Shown: positions 1 to 12,205 of the stretch, piece by piece | How positions within the stretch are numbered: position 1 is the first letter of the stretch | How the letters are laid out: each line of letters begins with the position of its first letter | Source of the DNA: Ziziphus jujuba | Lineage: Eukaryota; Streptophyta; Magnoliopsida; Rosales; Rhamnaceae | Assembly: GCF_031755915.1 (NCBI RefSeq) | Contig: NC_083382.1 | Location: 32,696,501 to 32,760,500, forward strand | Direction: 5' to 3' | Length of the DNA: 64,000 nucleotides | Made by a program: the position numbers and the translations under genes | The notes under the pieces: generated by a model | Database searches by the model: none | What the model was told of the DNA's origin: nothing | Seen by the model: the letters and a program-made list of their open reading frames with translations, nothing else

Positions 1-74
1 TATTTTCCTTAAATAGATTATCTTTTTATGCATGCATAGAGAATTTATGATGATTTTTGAAATGGTATTTGCAG

Positions 75-644
75 CAAATTCATTAGTGATATCATCATGT
101 CTGTGTCATCTTCAATGGCTACACGAGATCGAAGTTCTGAAAGCGCACGTTTTGAGGTTCTCCATGCTCAACATAGGTGAGGGCTAGTGTTGCTCTTTTG
201 AGTTGAAATATCTTTATATTGTTGTGTTATTATATATGAGTGATTATATTATATTTTCCGAATCTATGAGATATGGGTTAAAAGAAACATATAGAGTAAG
301 GGTTTTAAATATTGATGTTGGTAGAGAATTTGGAATATTTAGATTGTTTTGATGTTCCATCATATCTTATACTTCTTCTTTTTGACTTTGTGCAGTGCCA
401 TTGTTTTAAACAACGAAACTTCCAGTATTCATATTGATGCAGTTATCGATCCTTTAAGTGCATCTGGTCAAAAGTTTTCTTCCATTCTCCGAGTAATACA
501 AAAGTATGTTCAGCCTAGCATGAGGATTGTACTAAATCCAATGGTGAGCCAGATTCCATTTTGTTCATTGTATTATCATACATGTGTCAAAGAAGTCATT
601 AATGCTTGTTCATTATGTTCGTTCGTTTGTTTGTTTGTTTGTTT

Positions 645-684
<40 letters not shown>

Positions 685-3600
685 CCCTACTCATAATCTT
701 TTTACATTTTTGTCCTTCAAATCTGATTATGTAATCTAAGCTCATGTCCATAGGCAAAAGTCGCACCTGTGAAGTGTGTGAGATTTTTGCATATTAAGAC
801 AGTTCAAACTTCAAACTGCTCGAAATAAAAATATTAGTTAAAAATTTTTGAATGCTCGGAGGAACTAACATTTGACTTCCTTGCAGAGTTCCCTTGTTGA
901 TCTCCCTCTGAAGAATTACTACAGATATGTAGTACCTACAATGGTAGGCCAGATGACTTATTCATTGAATACTCTAGATTGAATTTCACTACGTCCTGCT
1001 TAGTCATTCTATATTTTGCAGGATGACTTCAGCAGCACAGACCACACTATAAATGGTCCTAAAGCATTTTTTGCAAATATGCCATTGTCAAAAACTCTTA
1101 CCATGAATCTGGATGTTCCTGAGCCATGGCTTATTGAGCCTGTTCTTGCTGTGTATGTTTTATCTTTAATATATTCACTCTTAATCCTTGTTGTACTTTA
1201 CGTTCCTTGTTTTGTACAAATTCTAATGTGGGTTGATTTCAGTTAACATTATGTATATCTAATGATTTCAAAATTTTTATTTTTGTTGTTTGCTTATTCT
1301 ACTTCTACTGTAATTTGTCACAGCCATGACCTGGATAACATTTTGCTTGAGAATATTGGTGATACACGGACACTGCAAGCAGTATTTGAACTTGAAGCTC
1401 TTGTTCTTACTGGTATAATTATGTTTTCTCCATAATAGTAGATATTTTCTCCTATGGAATGAATCTTTGTGTGAGAAATGAAGTGAAGGACTACTAAGTC
1501 AAATGTATTAACAAGCCATCTTTGCCCCAGGTCATTGTTCTGAGAAAGATCACGATCCTCCAAGAGGCCTTCAGCTTATTCTTGGTACTAAGAGTACACC
1601 CCACTTGGTGGATACTCTTGTCATGGCCAATTTGGGTTATTGGCAAATGAAAGTCTCTCCTGGGGTTTGGTACTTGCAACTTGCCCCTGGAAGAAGTTCT
1701 GAGCTTTACCTTTTCAAGGAAGATGATGATGGAAATCAGAACAAACCATTATCAAAGCGTATCGTCATAAATGATCTCCGGGGTAAAGTAGTTCATTTAG
1801 AAGTAATGAAGAAAAAGGGCAAGGAGCATGAGAAATTACTGGTTTCTGATGATGATGTACAAGATAATAAGAATGTTAGTGCTTGTCGTTATTAACTGCA
1901 TATTAATGTTCAAATTACATTTTTGAACATTTAAGAATCATATTGATGTCTTTTAATTGATTTGTTATAGGGTAATAGCTGGAACTCCAACTTCTTAAAA
2001 TGGGCTTCTGGTTTTATTGGTGGGAAAGAGCTATCAAAAAAGAGTGAAAGCACATCAATGGTTAGAAATTTTCTTTCTTTGACATGTTTCTTTGTTTTAT
2101 GATCTTTATTTATCTGCCTCAAGCTCTGGTTGATTATAAGCTTCCAAATTGTGAAAATCATATGATTCATTTCTAACTTTGTCTGATATATGCCTTTCAT
2201 TCATTCTCCCTATTTTTCCCCGTTAGAAACGTCTGGTTTATTATGATTGTCCTAAGTATGAAACTATATAATATACTTCCAACCGATTTGATCTACTAAT
2301 TTTATGGTATCGTAAGAATTCACTCATTGAGTGATGCCATGCCCTGACTTATTATACATAAGATTGATGACTTCGCATAATGGTAATAAAGCTAGTACTC
2401 CACCATATTCCTCATTGAAACATTGATATAACTGTAGTCAAATATTATTCTTTTCTTAAAAACTTTGAGGTCCAGATGCCAATGTTGGTGAATTGAGGGT
2501 GGATCTCCAAAGGATTTAGCTTCACTGTAATGTAATTTTATGAATATTACACATTATATAACTTCCTTTTTGTTAAGTATAGTTTCTTTTTGCAAGCTTT
2601 GCAGCTGATGATGACCAACTCTATATTATTATGCAAATAAATGTTGCTGTCTATATAACCATGTTTCATTTGTTGGTTTGCATATGTTGATCTTCATAAA
2701 TTGTGAAGCCTGAACTTGTCACCAACTGTGTTAGTAAAATACCCAATCTGTGTAGCATGCTTTTGGTTGCTGATAAGCTTTCCTTCTTTAACTCCTCAGG
2801 AGCAAGGAAAGAGTGGGCGACGTGGAAAAACAATAAATATCTTTTCTATAGCTTCTGGACACTTGTAAGTCTTTTTTCCTTGTTTTTTAAGCTCCGCTTT
2901 TAGTAGCTACTTTTTTTTCTTTTTGGGTAGTTCATCCAGTAAAAATTGGGGTGTGCACAGGTTTATTGTGTGCTTACATTATCTTACAACTATCATAGAA
3001 TTATATATGAATGGTAGGATATAAACACTTGCGGAGAATTACGAGCAATTTTGTTCTGACATCCTCATGATATTGTTTGGCAGATATGAACGCTTTCTGA
3101 AAATCATGATTTTAAGTGTCTTGAAGAACACAAATCGTCCAGTTAAATTCTGGTTCATAAAGAACTATCTTTCTCCTCAGTTCAAGGTGTAATATTGAAG
3201 TCACTATATTGGTTGTTTTTTTTTCCATTTTCGTGGGTGTCCTTGGTTATTTATTTCTAATTATATTGCTTAACATGGTTGCACTCTTTTCGGTAAAATA
3301 ACAACATGCAGGATGTAATTCCATATATGGCTGAAGAGTATGGTTTTGAGTATGAACTAATCACCTATAAGTGGCCTACATGGTTGCACAAGCAGAAAGA
3401 AAAGCAGCGAATTATCTGGGCCTATAAAATCTTGTTCCTTGATGTCATATTCCCTCTCTCTTTGGAAAAGGTTTTACAGATTCCTAGGCTTCCTTATTGT
3501 TAATAATTTCTAGTTGCTTGTTCATTCGAGATATGCTGAATGTGCATGTGACATCTGCCCTGCTGGTATACATAGGTTATTTTTGTTGATGCGGATCAGA

Positions 3601-4899
3601 TTGTGAGGACCGACATGGGAGAACTCTATGACATGGATATAAAAGGAAAACCCCTTGCATATACTCCTTTCTGTGACAACAACAAGGAGATGGATGGATA
3701 TCGATTTTGGAGACAAGTAGATACCAATATTTTCTGACTTTTCTTTTAAACTCTGTGAAAGGGGATTGTTTGTTATGATTTTTTCTTATTCTGATCATCG
3801 TAAGAGTACTCTCAAATTGTCTCGCTAAAATTTTTTTCTTACTGCTTTTCCTTATTTTTCTGTGGATCAGGGTTTCTGGAAAGAACATTTACGGGGAAAA
3901 CCATACCACATAAGGTCTGTAGCTTCCTCTGTTCACCTTTGGATGAGTTGTTGGTCTTACCTATGAAATAGATGTGAGCTTGATATTGTGCCATATTTTG
4001 TTGCAGCGCATTGTATGTTGTGGATTTGGTGAAATTTCGACAAACTGCGGCAGGAGATAACCTGAGAGTTTTCTATGAATCTCTAAGCAAGGATCCAAAT
4101 AGTTTAGCCAATCTTGATCAGGCAAGTGGTTGAGTTAAAGATGTAGTTTCAGTTTCCATTTAAGACTTGCACACTTGCCCTTCCAGCTCCAACATTAAAA
4201 GCATAAAAGACATCTTTTACTATTTCTCCAGCAGATGTCTTCCTGCAGCTTGTTATGTTGTCTTTTGAACCTTGCATTTTACTATCGAAGCTTGAATTAT
4301 TGTAGATGTAAGTGGAATTTGGATTCATAGTGCACTTTTCTAAGATTCATTTGGGCCAAACACATTGTACTCATTAACATTCCATGCTATGTTTAACTAC
4401 TTGCTTAGACCCTCTTTAAATGCATAGTTTTATTTTAAAAGTCAAATCTTATTTGCTGATTCCACCATGCATATTTCAGGACCTTCCAAACTATGCTCAA
4501 CATACAGTTCCCATCTTTTCACTACCACAAGAATGGCTCTGGTGCGAGTCATGGTGTGGTAATTCTACAAAATCCAAGGCAAAAACCATCGATCTCTGCA
4601 ACAATCCCATGACAAAAGAACCCAAGCTTCAGGTAGATTCATCTAGTTGTGTTAGACATCATTATTTGAAATCTTGGTTTTTATACATTCTCCATTTACC
4701 ACTTTCCTTATCATAATTCTTACAGGGAGCTAAAAGAATAGTATCCGAGTGGCCAGATCTTGATTTGGAAGCTAGAAAATTTACTGCAAAAATCTTAGGT
4801 GATGAAGTGGACTTGCAAGAGCCTGTACCATCTCCTACATCACAAAACTCGAAGGACCAGCTGTTGGAGGAGGACCTTGAATCTAAGGCAGAGTTGTGA
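75..4899 (+). CDS. UGGT (EBS1-like): UDP-glucose:glycoprotein glucosyltransferase, C-terminal part (5'-partial)
   Basis: This gene encodes the ER-lumen enzyme that re-glucosylates misfolded N-glycoproteins for another calnexin/calreticulin cycle. Fifteen exons are readable: 75-176, 396-543, 887-943, 1022-1152, 1324-1412, 1531-1874, 1971-2060, 2800-2864, 3084-3186, 3312-3470, 3576-3716, 3871-3914, 4007-4121, 4480-4632 and 4726-4899. They give 637 residues to a TGA; the family is about 1600 aa, so the N-terminal thioredoxin-like part lies upstream. Exons from 2800 onward form the GT24 catalytic domain, with [20 protein letters not shown], the metal-binding DAD in VIFVDADQ, and LWCESWCGN. The protein ends ESKAEL, a possible KDEL-like retrieval tail. 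The intron after 4121 starts with GC. The last two exons recur downstream as pseudo-exons. The family call is very secure. Confidence 0.95.
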
Positions 4900-5131
4900 A
4901 TTTAGAATAGCATACAGAAAACATTGCTTCAATTTCACTATAATCTTGTTAGAAATATCTGGGTTTATTGACCCCTCCCTATAAAGATGTAGTCTCATAA
5001 TTTTGAAGTTTTGCAGTTTATTTCTCTATTTTTTGGTACTCTTACAAAGAATACAAAGAGTACAAAAAGATTTTGTTACCTTTTTAACATTTGAAAGCTC
5101 TGGGGTACTTTTATCCTTGGATTAAAGTATT

Positions 5132-5196
5132 TTTTGTACGGTTGAGCAATCTTAACATTTTTTGTACGGTTGAGCAATCTTAACATTCTTCCCCCA
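5132..5196 (+). repeat. 31-bp tandem duplication in the UGGT 3' flank
   Basis: Two adjacent copies of a unit containing TTTTTTGTACGGTTGAGCAA are present. Blocks B and C carry only one counterpart (near 12721 and 17345), so the doubling is private to block A. Confidence 0.8.
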
Positions 5197-7566
5197 CGCA
5201 AAACAAAACCGATTCTAGAAACTAATTGTTATCTTGGAAACTATTCCTTGTAAATTAAACTTTTTTCCTCAAAACAGCAATCAGGTTACGCTGAAAAGTA
5301 AGGAAAAAATAAATTCCATTTAAGTGTTCTTTTTTTTTTTTTTTTTTTTTGGGAGAGGCATTACTAATTCTGTTATCGATGTTTTCAGATCCAATGAGGT
5401 TTCAGCAACTACATTTTGTTTCGAGCACTCAATTCTTTGACCAGTATGGCGCAGAATTAAATTGGACAAATTTGATTCTGATGTTGGAAATTGACGTTTG
5501 CACAAAAATAATGTGTTTCCAATCAAATGAGTGATAGCCATTAGGTATGCATTACATGCAATGGTGCGGGGCTCAGATATGGCCTTGCCCATCAGTCAGT
5601 CACCACTGACCCTTTTTAAGTGTGCGCAGACACAGAATGTGATAAATGCATCTTACACTCACCCACCTACCACCATAGCCACTACATCCTGATTTTTTTT
5701 CTTTTGGATTTCCATTTTCCATTTTATAAATTTTTTTAAAAAAATAGTAATGATAATAATTAAAGGGAGACCCACATCAGAGAAAGGGTATAGTTAATAG
5801 GAACACTATGGGGCAAACAAAACCTGATTTATATCCTCCCATTACCATTACCATTCCTGCACGTATATTAACAACATTCTTATTGATGGTTCAACAATAT
5901 TCTAATCTTGCTGTGGCTGTGAGGCTGAATTCTACCATATGTGTTTTGACCAAAATATGATAATCTTAATTTGTATGCAAACTATTTATTTGGGTGTGTA
6001 TGCAAAATAAATACCTAAAGATTGTCCATCAATTTTGGCCCAAAAAATTAAAAAAGACTGTCCATCCACGAATCTGTCTAGGCTTCATTATATGCGTTGA
6101 AATATATATATATATATATATACAGGAATACAAGTTGATCTCTAGGGAATATATAAAGTTGAGTAAAGAGATTTATTATTATTATTACTTTTTTTTCTTT
6201 TTGGCATAGAAATGCAGATAAAGAGTTTGTTATGAGCACATTGAAAACGATGATGCGAAAGACATATATTAAAGTTCTTTAGAAATATTGTCAACAATTA
6301 AGAAAGAAAAAAAACATCCAAAACACAGAGGCAATTCACTATGAAATGAATTAAAAATAACTACATGCCTAGAGCGCAGTCCATAATGAAACTTGTTAAA
6401 AAATTAAACAAAACTCATACCTATAGTAAGAAAAGGAAAATCTAGGAAAGTTCAAGTTATCTTTTTTCTTTTATACTAAGCAACCCCAGTTATTTTTTTA
6501 GGGTAAAATAAAAAATTAGTAATTGACCACCCTATTTAAAAATTAAAAGAATCAAGTTAAAAATATGAAAAGCTAACTTAAAACAAAAACTCTGTTAATT
6601 TATAATAGATAAAATAGATAAGAAAGAAACTGCAAACCTGGTTCAAATTTATCGATCACATTTCTACGCAGTTAATTATATTCAATTGCTCATTTCGAAT
6701 AATTATCATATTAAGGTCATGCACGTATATTATCCTTTATTATCATCATGGACTTGATTAATTTTTTTCCCTTCCTTATGGTGCCCTTGCTCATTGGCAA
6801 ATATAATGTACCCTACCCCATGTCTCAACGTTCAACAAAAACAACTTTATCTTACCAAAAAAAAGACTTTATAACATATTAATACCAACTCTTTATAACA
6901 TATTAATACCAACTCAGTTGGTACCACTTTAAGTAATTTAATGTTATTTGTTAAAAATTTGCCACAAGGTATCCAGCTCAGAATCTAAATGACAATTTTT
7001 TTAATTTTATTTTTTGTTGAAAAACAACAGGTTTCTATTGTTAGGAAGAACAAAAAAATAATAATAATAATAATTGAGATGGTGACCATTTTGGTTTTAA
7101 AAAAGCTCTATACTTGAGAACCATTTTAAGCTTTTATAAAATAAATAAATAAATAAATGTTTTAAAAAAAATGCTGTCCTGCTAAAAATGAATAATTGAG
7201 ATCCATTTTAAAGTAGGTGACGACCTTCCGCTGCCATGCACACATGACCTTCATCAGATATCATTCACACAGAAATTTAAGCCGCACTTCTGCTTCTATT
7301 AATTTTCTTCAATTACATCTTGGTCAAGGACACCAAACTATCCCTTTGGCTTTCATTTCTTTATGTCTCCTTTAAGATGGTTTTTTTGGTAGTCTAGGCC
7401 TAGTGGTCTTCTATCACTTCTGCAAGTTTATAAGCACAATTCTTTTTCTTTTTTATTTAATGGTTGGTTTTCAAGCTCCTCTCGATATCCTGATTCCCCA
7501 TGTCTTTCTCATCAGGGGCTCTGTGCGTTCGGAAAACAAAGAGGAAGAGTTGCGCTATCCATTTTA

Positions 7567-7660
7567 ATGCGCGTAGAGCCCACTTACATGCAGTAAGTTG
7601 GCTAACTCTAGAGGGTGTAGAGCTCACTTACATGCAGTAAGTTGGTTAACTCTAGAGGGA
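7567..7660 (+). repeat. about 48-bp tandem duplication
   Basis: A unit containing CTTACATGCAGTAAGTTGG, preceded by GTAGAGC and followed by AACTCTAGAGGG, is repeated twice in tandem with few differences. It lies just upstream of block B and has no coding content. Confidence 0.8.
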
Positions 7661-7952
7661 GATAACTTACACCCCCCATTTATTTCCAAACCGTAAAGTT
7701 ACCACCTCCTACCCCGTACAGGTAGAGCTCTGCACACATTAAAATTGTTACCGAAACCCTTCACACAATTATATATTAAGTGTTTCCCATGATCATTGGG
7801 ATTCAATTGAGCCAAACACAATATTAACATTCCATGCTATGCTACATTTTATTAATTGCTAATTAGATCCTCTTTAGATGCATTTACATAGTTTTATTTT
7901 TGAAAGTCAATTTTATTTGCTGATTAATTCCACCATGCATTCATAATATCAG

Positions 7953-8111
7953 CACCTTCCAAAACTATGCTCAACGCATATTTCCCATCTTTTCACTACC
8001 CACAAGAATGTCTCTGGTGTGAATCATGGTGTGGTAATTGTGCAAAATCCAAAGCAAAAACGATCAATCTCTGCAACAATCCCATGACACAAGAAAGAAC
8101 CCAAGCTTCAG
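7953..8111 (+). pseudogene. Pseudo-exon: copy of UGGT penultimate exon (block B)
   Basis: This stretch is a diverged copy of the UGGT exon at 4480-4632. [10 protein letters not shown] and INLCNNPMT are recognisable. An extra A near 7962 and an extra C near 7999 shift the frame. The splice donor that reads AG|GTAGATTC in the gene reads AG|CTAGATTC here, so the GT is lost. The flanking intron sequence is also copied, from about 7789. It cannot encode a functional enzyme end. Confidence 0.88.
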
Positions 8112-8205
8112 CTAGATTCATCTTGTTGTGTTACACGCATTCTTATTTGAAATCTTGGTTTTTTATACATTCTCCATTTACCACTTTCCTTTTCATAATT
8201 CTCAC

Positions 8206-8628
8206 TGTTGGATATTATATGAAAAATTGTTTAAAATGAAGGCTTAGATTTGAGGAGATTGAAAAAATACCTGTTTGGTAAAAGAAAAGAAGGTGGCCGA
8301 GACTAATTAAAATTGAAGGAAGAGAAGAGCTACAAAATACAGTAAGAATGCATGTTATAATTTCTTTATTTCCCCAAAATAATACAAAACACGATTACAA
8401 GCCTATATACAAGATAAAAGAGGCGGTTCCAAGTTAACTACCACCATACGCATGCTTTGCTGTTTTCTTTTCTATGCAAGTAAAAATACAACTCATGAGG
8501 ACATATATCAATCTATCAATTATCTAATCAATACATATAAAGCTAGCTTACATGTGGCAACTTGCTATGGCTTTAGTAAACAATTTTGACTCCCTTTCAT
8601 TAATTACTATCATCAATTACTATCATCC
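8206..8628 (-). repeat. Copia 3' LTR, truncated
   Basis: This LTR starts TGTTGGATATTATATG and matches 11695-12112 along its length with scattered substitutions. It lacks the roughly 90-bp terminal part of the other LTR because TRIM sequence abuts it at about 8629. Confidence 0.85.
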
Positions 8629-9120
8629 AAAAAGTATCGGACTGGACCCAAAACGGATAATATCGCATGCGTGTGGACTGGGCTGTTACAGTTGGTATCA
8701 AAGCCAGTACCCGGATTGGTGTGCCAGCGAGGACGCTGGGCCCCAAGGGGGGAGGATTGTGACTTCCCACATCGGTTGGAAAGGGCAACGAAACACGCCT
8801 TATAAGGTGGTGTGGGTACCTTTCCCGTGCGACGCGTTTTGACAAAACCGTGTGGGCTGGGCCCAAAGCGGACAATATCGCATGCGGATGGACTGGGTTA
8901 TTACAGTTGGTATCAGAGCGAGTACCCGGATCGGTGTGCCAGCGAGGACGCTGGGCCCCAAGGGAGGAGGATTGTGACATTCCACATCGGTTGGAAAGGG
9001 GAACGAAGCACGTCTTATAAGGTGGTGTGGATACCTTTCCCGTGCGACGCATTTTGACAAAACCGTGCGTGCTAGGTTCAAAGCGGACAATATCGCATGC
9101 GGATAGACTGGGCTATTACA
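8629..9120 (+). mobile_element. TRIM retrotransposon concatemer: partial LTR, core, LTR, core, LTR
   Basis: Three LTR copies alternate with two very short internal cores. A truncated LTR ends at 8690. Complete 148-bp LTRs lie at 8758-8905 and 8973-9120, each starting TGTGAC and ending TTACA. Each core (8691-8757 and 8906-8972) begins with TTGGTATCA(A/G)AGC, the initiator-tRNA-Met primer site. Each ends with a purine-rich tract before the next LTR. No protein is encoded, as expected for terminal-repeat retrotransposons in miniature. The ORFs here are shadows of the repeats. It interrupts the Copia integrase just after MMWVYFL. Confidence 0.88.
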
Positions 9121-9602
9121 CAGAAAATATACCCACATCATTCGGTTATAATCATAAAAAAAATAGAAGGAAATATCTTCTTCCATTCAGTGATGGAGCT
9201 CAAGTTGGTCCAAAAATATCACAATGTATTAATTCTTGGTGCCTTTGCTCTCCAGGTATTTTTAGAAATGGCAATCTATGCATTTTTCCATATATACATC
9301 CTTCACAGACTCTATCTATATGGGCAATAGGAGGTAAGTCTAAAACCATGTGGGTGGACTGGGCTATTACATAGAAAATATACCCACATCATTCAGGTAT
9401 AATCATAAAAAAACAGAAGGAAATATCTTCTTCCATTCAGTGATGGAGCTCAAGTTGGTCCAAAAATATCACAATGTATTAATTCTTGGTGCCTTTGCTC
9501 TCCAGGTATTTTTAGAAATGGCAATCTATGCATTTTTCCATATATACATCCTTCACATACTCTATCTATATGGGCAATAGGAGGTAAGTTTAAAACCATA
9601 TT
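9106..9602. repeat. 251-bp tandem duplication spanning the TRIM/integrase junction
   Basis: Two nearly identical units begin with GACTGGGCTATTACA, the end of the TRIM LTR (9106-9120 and 9357-9371). They continue through integrase-derived sequence to AAGT(C/T)TAAAACCAT. Because the unit contains the TRIM end, the duplication came after the TRIM insertion. Confidence 0.88.
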
Positions 9603-10295
9603 TTTGTCTTTTAATAATTTTAGACCATTATAATTTAAAAGCCCATATCGTAGATGCAATAAGTATGACTCATCCAATTTTTTACTTTGAAAAGCTAGTT
9701 TTTCATCATGTGGCATAATAAGAGGAAAAACATTATTTTGATTCATTTTTATTTTTGCCACCATGATGTTTTTATTTTTATCAATAATTATGCTTTCTTC
9801 TCCATAAACAATTATAGGATAATTCTTTCGAAGTAACTGGCCAACACTTAAAAGATTTGATGTTAAGTCAGGAACATAAAGCACATCATGAATGAGATTA
9901 GAGTTACCTCCTTTGAAGTTTACTGCTATTACTCCTTTTCCTTTGACTTCATGTGACCTTCCATCTCCAAGCTTTACTTCAGATAAAAAGTTTTTATCCA
10001 TCTTCACAAAGAGTTGTAGATCACCTGTCATACGACTACTGCATCCACTATCCAAAAACCATGTAAGTTTTGATTCTTGTTTAACAGACATACATGAATA
10101 AAACACTTGACTATCTTCAACCTTTTCAGAATAATTAACTTCATTCCTTTCTTGCATGTCTTTATACCAACAATCTCTTTGTGAATGAATTTTGCACTTT
10201 GTGCATTTAAAACGACAATTTTTTGACTGATGCTCAGGTTTTTGGCAAATAATGCAATAAGGTTTAGAATTACCCCGAGAAATTTCTTTGCTCAT
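9450..10295 (-). pseudogene. Copia polyprotein fragment: zinc knuckle, protease, GAG-pre-integrase
   Basis: This minus-strand reading frame (281 aa) belongs to the Copia element. In order it shows a CX2C-type zinc knuckle (CIICQKPEHQSKNC), an aspartic protease core (WFLDSGCSSRMTGD), and a GAG-pre-integrase segment (HLRYGLLNYNGLKLL with CEGCIYGK). Integrase begins at HCDIFGPT and is stopped at once by TGA. Readable integrase (RRYFLLF) continues beyond the stop and then breaks into TRIM sequence. The fragment is non-functional. Confidence 0.9.
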
Positions 10296-10316
10296 AATTG
10301 TTTGTTCCTCCTCTGC

Positions 10317-10888
10317 CTTGTGTCACGGTTGGGGCATTTCATCAAACACTTGGTGAGCATTCTCTCCATTTTGGGCCTTATAATCCATTTTGGGCCTTAC
10401 AATGGGCCAAGCACCTAGAGTAGTGTAGAATTCTCTAGAACATTATGGAGAACTCTAGGTCAAGCCATGTACATATCCATTTCTAGATGTTTCTTTAGAT
10501 ATTTTTGTAAAGGAGGTGGGAAGGATCTAGACACCCATTCTCCACCGTAGGATTAAAGCAATTATAGCCGTAGGATTAGACTTTGTATGCCTATAAATAG
10601 GTGGAGGCCTCATTTGGCCAAACCATCCAAGAAGATCCAAGAAAATCCCAAGAATCCAAAAATCATCCAAGGATTCAAGAATCCAAGCTACATTTGTAAA
10701 GCTCTCTTTTAAGTAATATACTTTCATTCTCCCAAACTCTCTTTGTGCTCTAGCTTTCTTTGCTTAGCTTTCTGTTTTAGTGGGCAAAAGGCTTACTTAG
10801 TTGCAACAAAGGGTCGGAATAGCAACTAAGGTCGCACGGCTTGAAGGGTAAACAATTGAAGGGTAAACAAACAAGTCCGTGACACTTG
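10317..10888 (+). mobile_element. Solo LTR nested in the Copia gag region
   Basis: A 564-bp insertion at 10321-10884 is bounded by inverted ends TGTCACGG and CCGTGACA. It contains a plus-strand TATA-like CTATAAATAGG near 10590 and no coding sequence. A 4-bp CTTG flanks it on both sides (10317-10320 and 10885-10888); a fifth base does not match. Removing it joins two Gly/Arg/Gln-rich pieces of the Copia gag. A solo LTR is the best reading, with family unknown. Confidence 0.72.
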
Positions 10889-11640
10889 GCCTTGATTACC
10901 ACGTCCTCTTCTGAAGGAATCTCCTCTTCTTGTTGAATTGCTTTTTGAGGTTGCCAAATTCCTTTCCGTGATGTTGCAATTTGATTTGAATGCTTCCTCC
11001 ACAGATTGGTTAGAAAACCTGTTCATTCTTTTTGATGTGCTTCGAGAGAGCCAAATAGTTTATCCAAAGAGTATGCTTTCAAATCTTTGGATTCTTCTAT
11101 AGCTGCAACAATATGCTCGAATTTTGCTAGCAAACATCTTAATATTTTTTCTACAATTTTTTGATCAGTAATAGTATCTCCATAACTTCTAATTTGGTTA
11201 ATAATTCTAGAAACTCTAGAAGAAAATTATTGGATATTTTCGTTTTCTTTCATTGCTAAATTATCGAATTCTCTCCAAAGAGTTTGAAGTTTAATAGAGA
11301 TTGCCTTTTCATGGCCTCCAAATCATTGTTTTAGAATTTCCCATGCAGCTCTAGATTTTGTTGCATTTGATATTCTAGGGAAAATGCTTTTACTTATCCC
11401 TTGTTGAATGAAAAGTAATGCTCGTGCATCTCTTTGAATGTTTTGCTTGTACTCCTTTGCTATTTCCGTCCACGACTGCAATTGCTCGGAACTTGCAGGC
11501 TCATCAAGGCCTTCTTCAATTATATCCCACAAATCTTGTAAGATAAAAAGGGTTTTCATTTGGATGCATCAAAAATCATAATTCTCACTGGTAAAGATGG
11601 GAATTAGATTTTGGACATAACTAAAGGTTAATTGGTTATT
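10826..11640 (-). pseudogene. Copia gag remnant
   Basis: Minus-strand pieces of a Copia gag lie between the solo LTR and the 5' LTR. The segment at 11323-11559 reads LWDIIEEGLDEP and AAWEILKQ, typical of UBN2-type gag. The segment at 10885-11026 has an Arg/Gly-rich RRGDSFRRGRGNQGQ. Reading frames are interrupted, so it is degenerate. Confidence 0.8.
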
Positions 11641-11674
11641 GGCTACCATGGATATTTTATAAAAGGGGCAAGAA

Positions 11675-11690
11675 CCAGGCTCTGATACCA
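11675..11690 (-). other. Copia primer-binding site (initiator tRNA-Met type)
   Basis: On the minus strand this reads TGGTATCAGAGCCTGG, directly after the 5' LTR. It fixes the element's orientation and the inner LTR boundary. Confidence 0.85.
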
Positions 11691-11694
11691 AATT

Positions 11695-12163
11695 TATTAG
11701 ATATTATATGAAAAAGTTTTAAAATAAAGGCTTAAATTTGACGAGATTGAAAAAATACCTGTTTGGTAAAAGAAAAGAAAGTGGCCGAGACTAATTAAAA
11801 TTGAAAGAAGAGAAGAGCTAAAAAATACAGAAGAAATGCACGTTATAATTTCTTTATTTCCCTAAAATAATACAAAGCAAGAGTACAAGCCTATATATAA
11901 GCTAAAAAAGGCGATTCCAAGGTAACTACCGCCATATGCATGCTTTGCTGTTTTCTTTTCTACACAAGTAAAAATACAACTTGTGAGGACACATGTCAAT
12001 CTATCAATTATCTAAGCAATACATATAAAGCTAGCTTACATGCGGCAACTTACTATGGCTTTAGTAAACAATTTTGACTCCCTTTCATTAATTGCTATCA
12101 TCAATTGCAACATAAGTGTAATTTCTTGAATCTTCACCACTCAACCGACTTTGCCAAATTACA

Positions 12164-12199
<36 letters not shown>

Positions 12200-12205
12200 T
12201 TAACA
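11695..12205 (-). repeat. Copia 5' LTR
   Basis: This is the intact 511-bp LTR, ending TAACA on the plus strand. It contains an (ATT)n microsatellite at about 12164-12199 near its outer end. The target duplication CTCAC follows. Confidence 0.85.

Larger units (their letters stand above)
4900..7788. other. UGGT 3' flank (block A), no gene
   Basis: This AT-rich flank of the UGGT gene holds no convincing ORF. It is the reference copy (block A) for sequence that recurs after 12380 and after 17200. Shared landmarks are the stretch near 5390-5700 ending CACCATAGCCACTACATCC, the one near 6115-6190, and the GTGACGACCTTCCGCTGCC motif near 7217. It contains a (TA)n tract at 6102-6122 and two short tandem duplications listed separately. 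Its length and shared landmarks were judged by eye. Confidence 0.7.

Noticed and set aside
8600..9186. Minus-strand ORFs of 150 and 128 aa with internal repeats
   Set aside because: They are antisense readings of the repeated TRIM LTRs and cores; the amino-acid repeats mirror the DNA repeats.
9027..9580. Plus-strand ORFs with identical C-termini (SVMELKLVQKYHNVLIL)
   Set aside because: They are antisense to the Copia integrase fragment and duplicated with the 251-bp repeat; there is no independent coding evidence.
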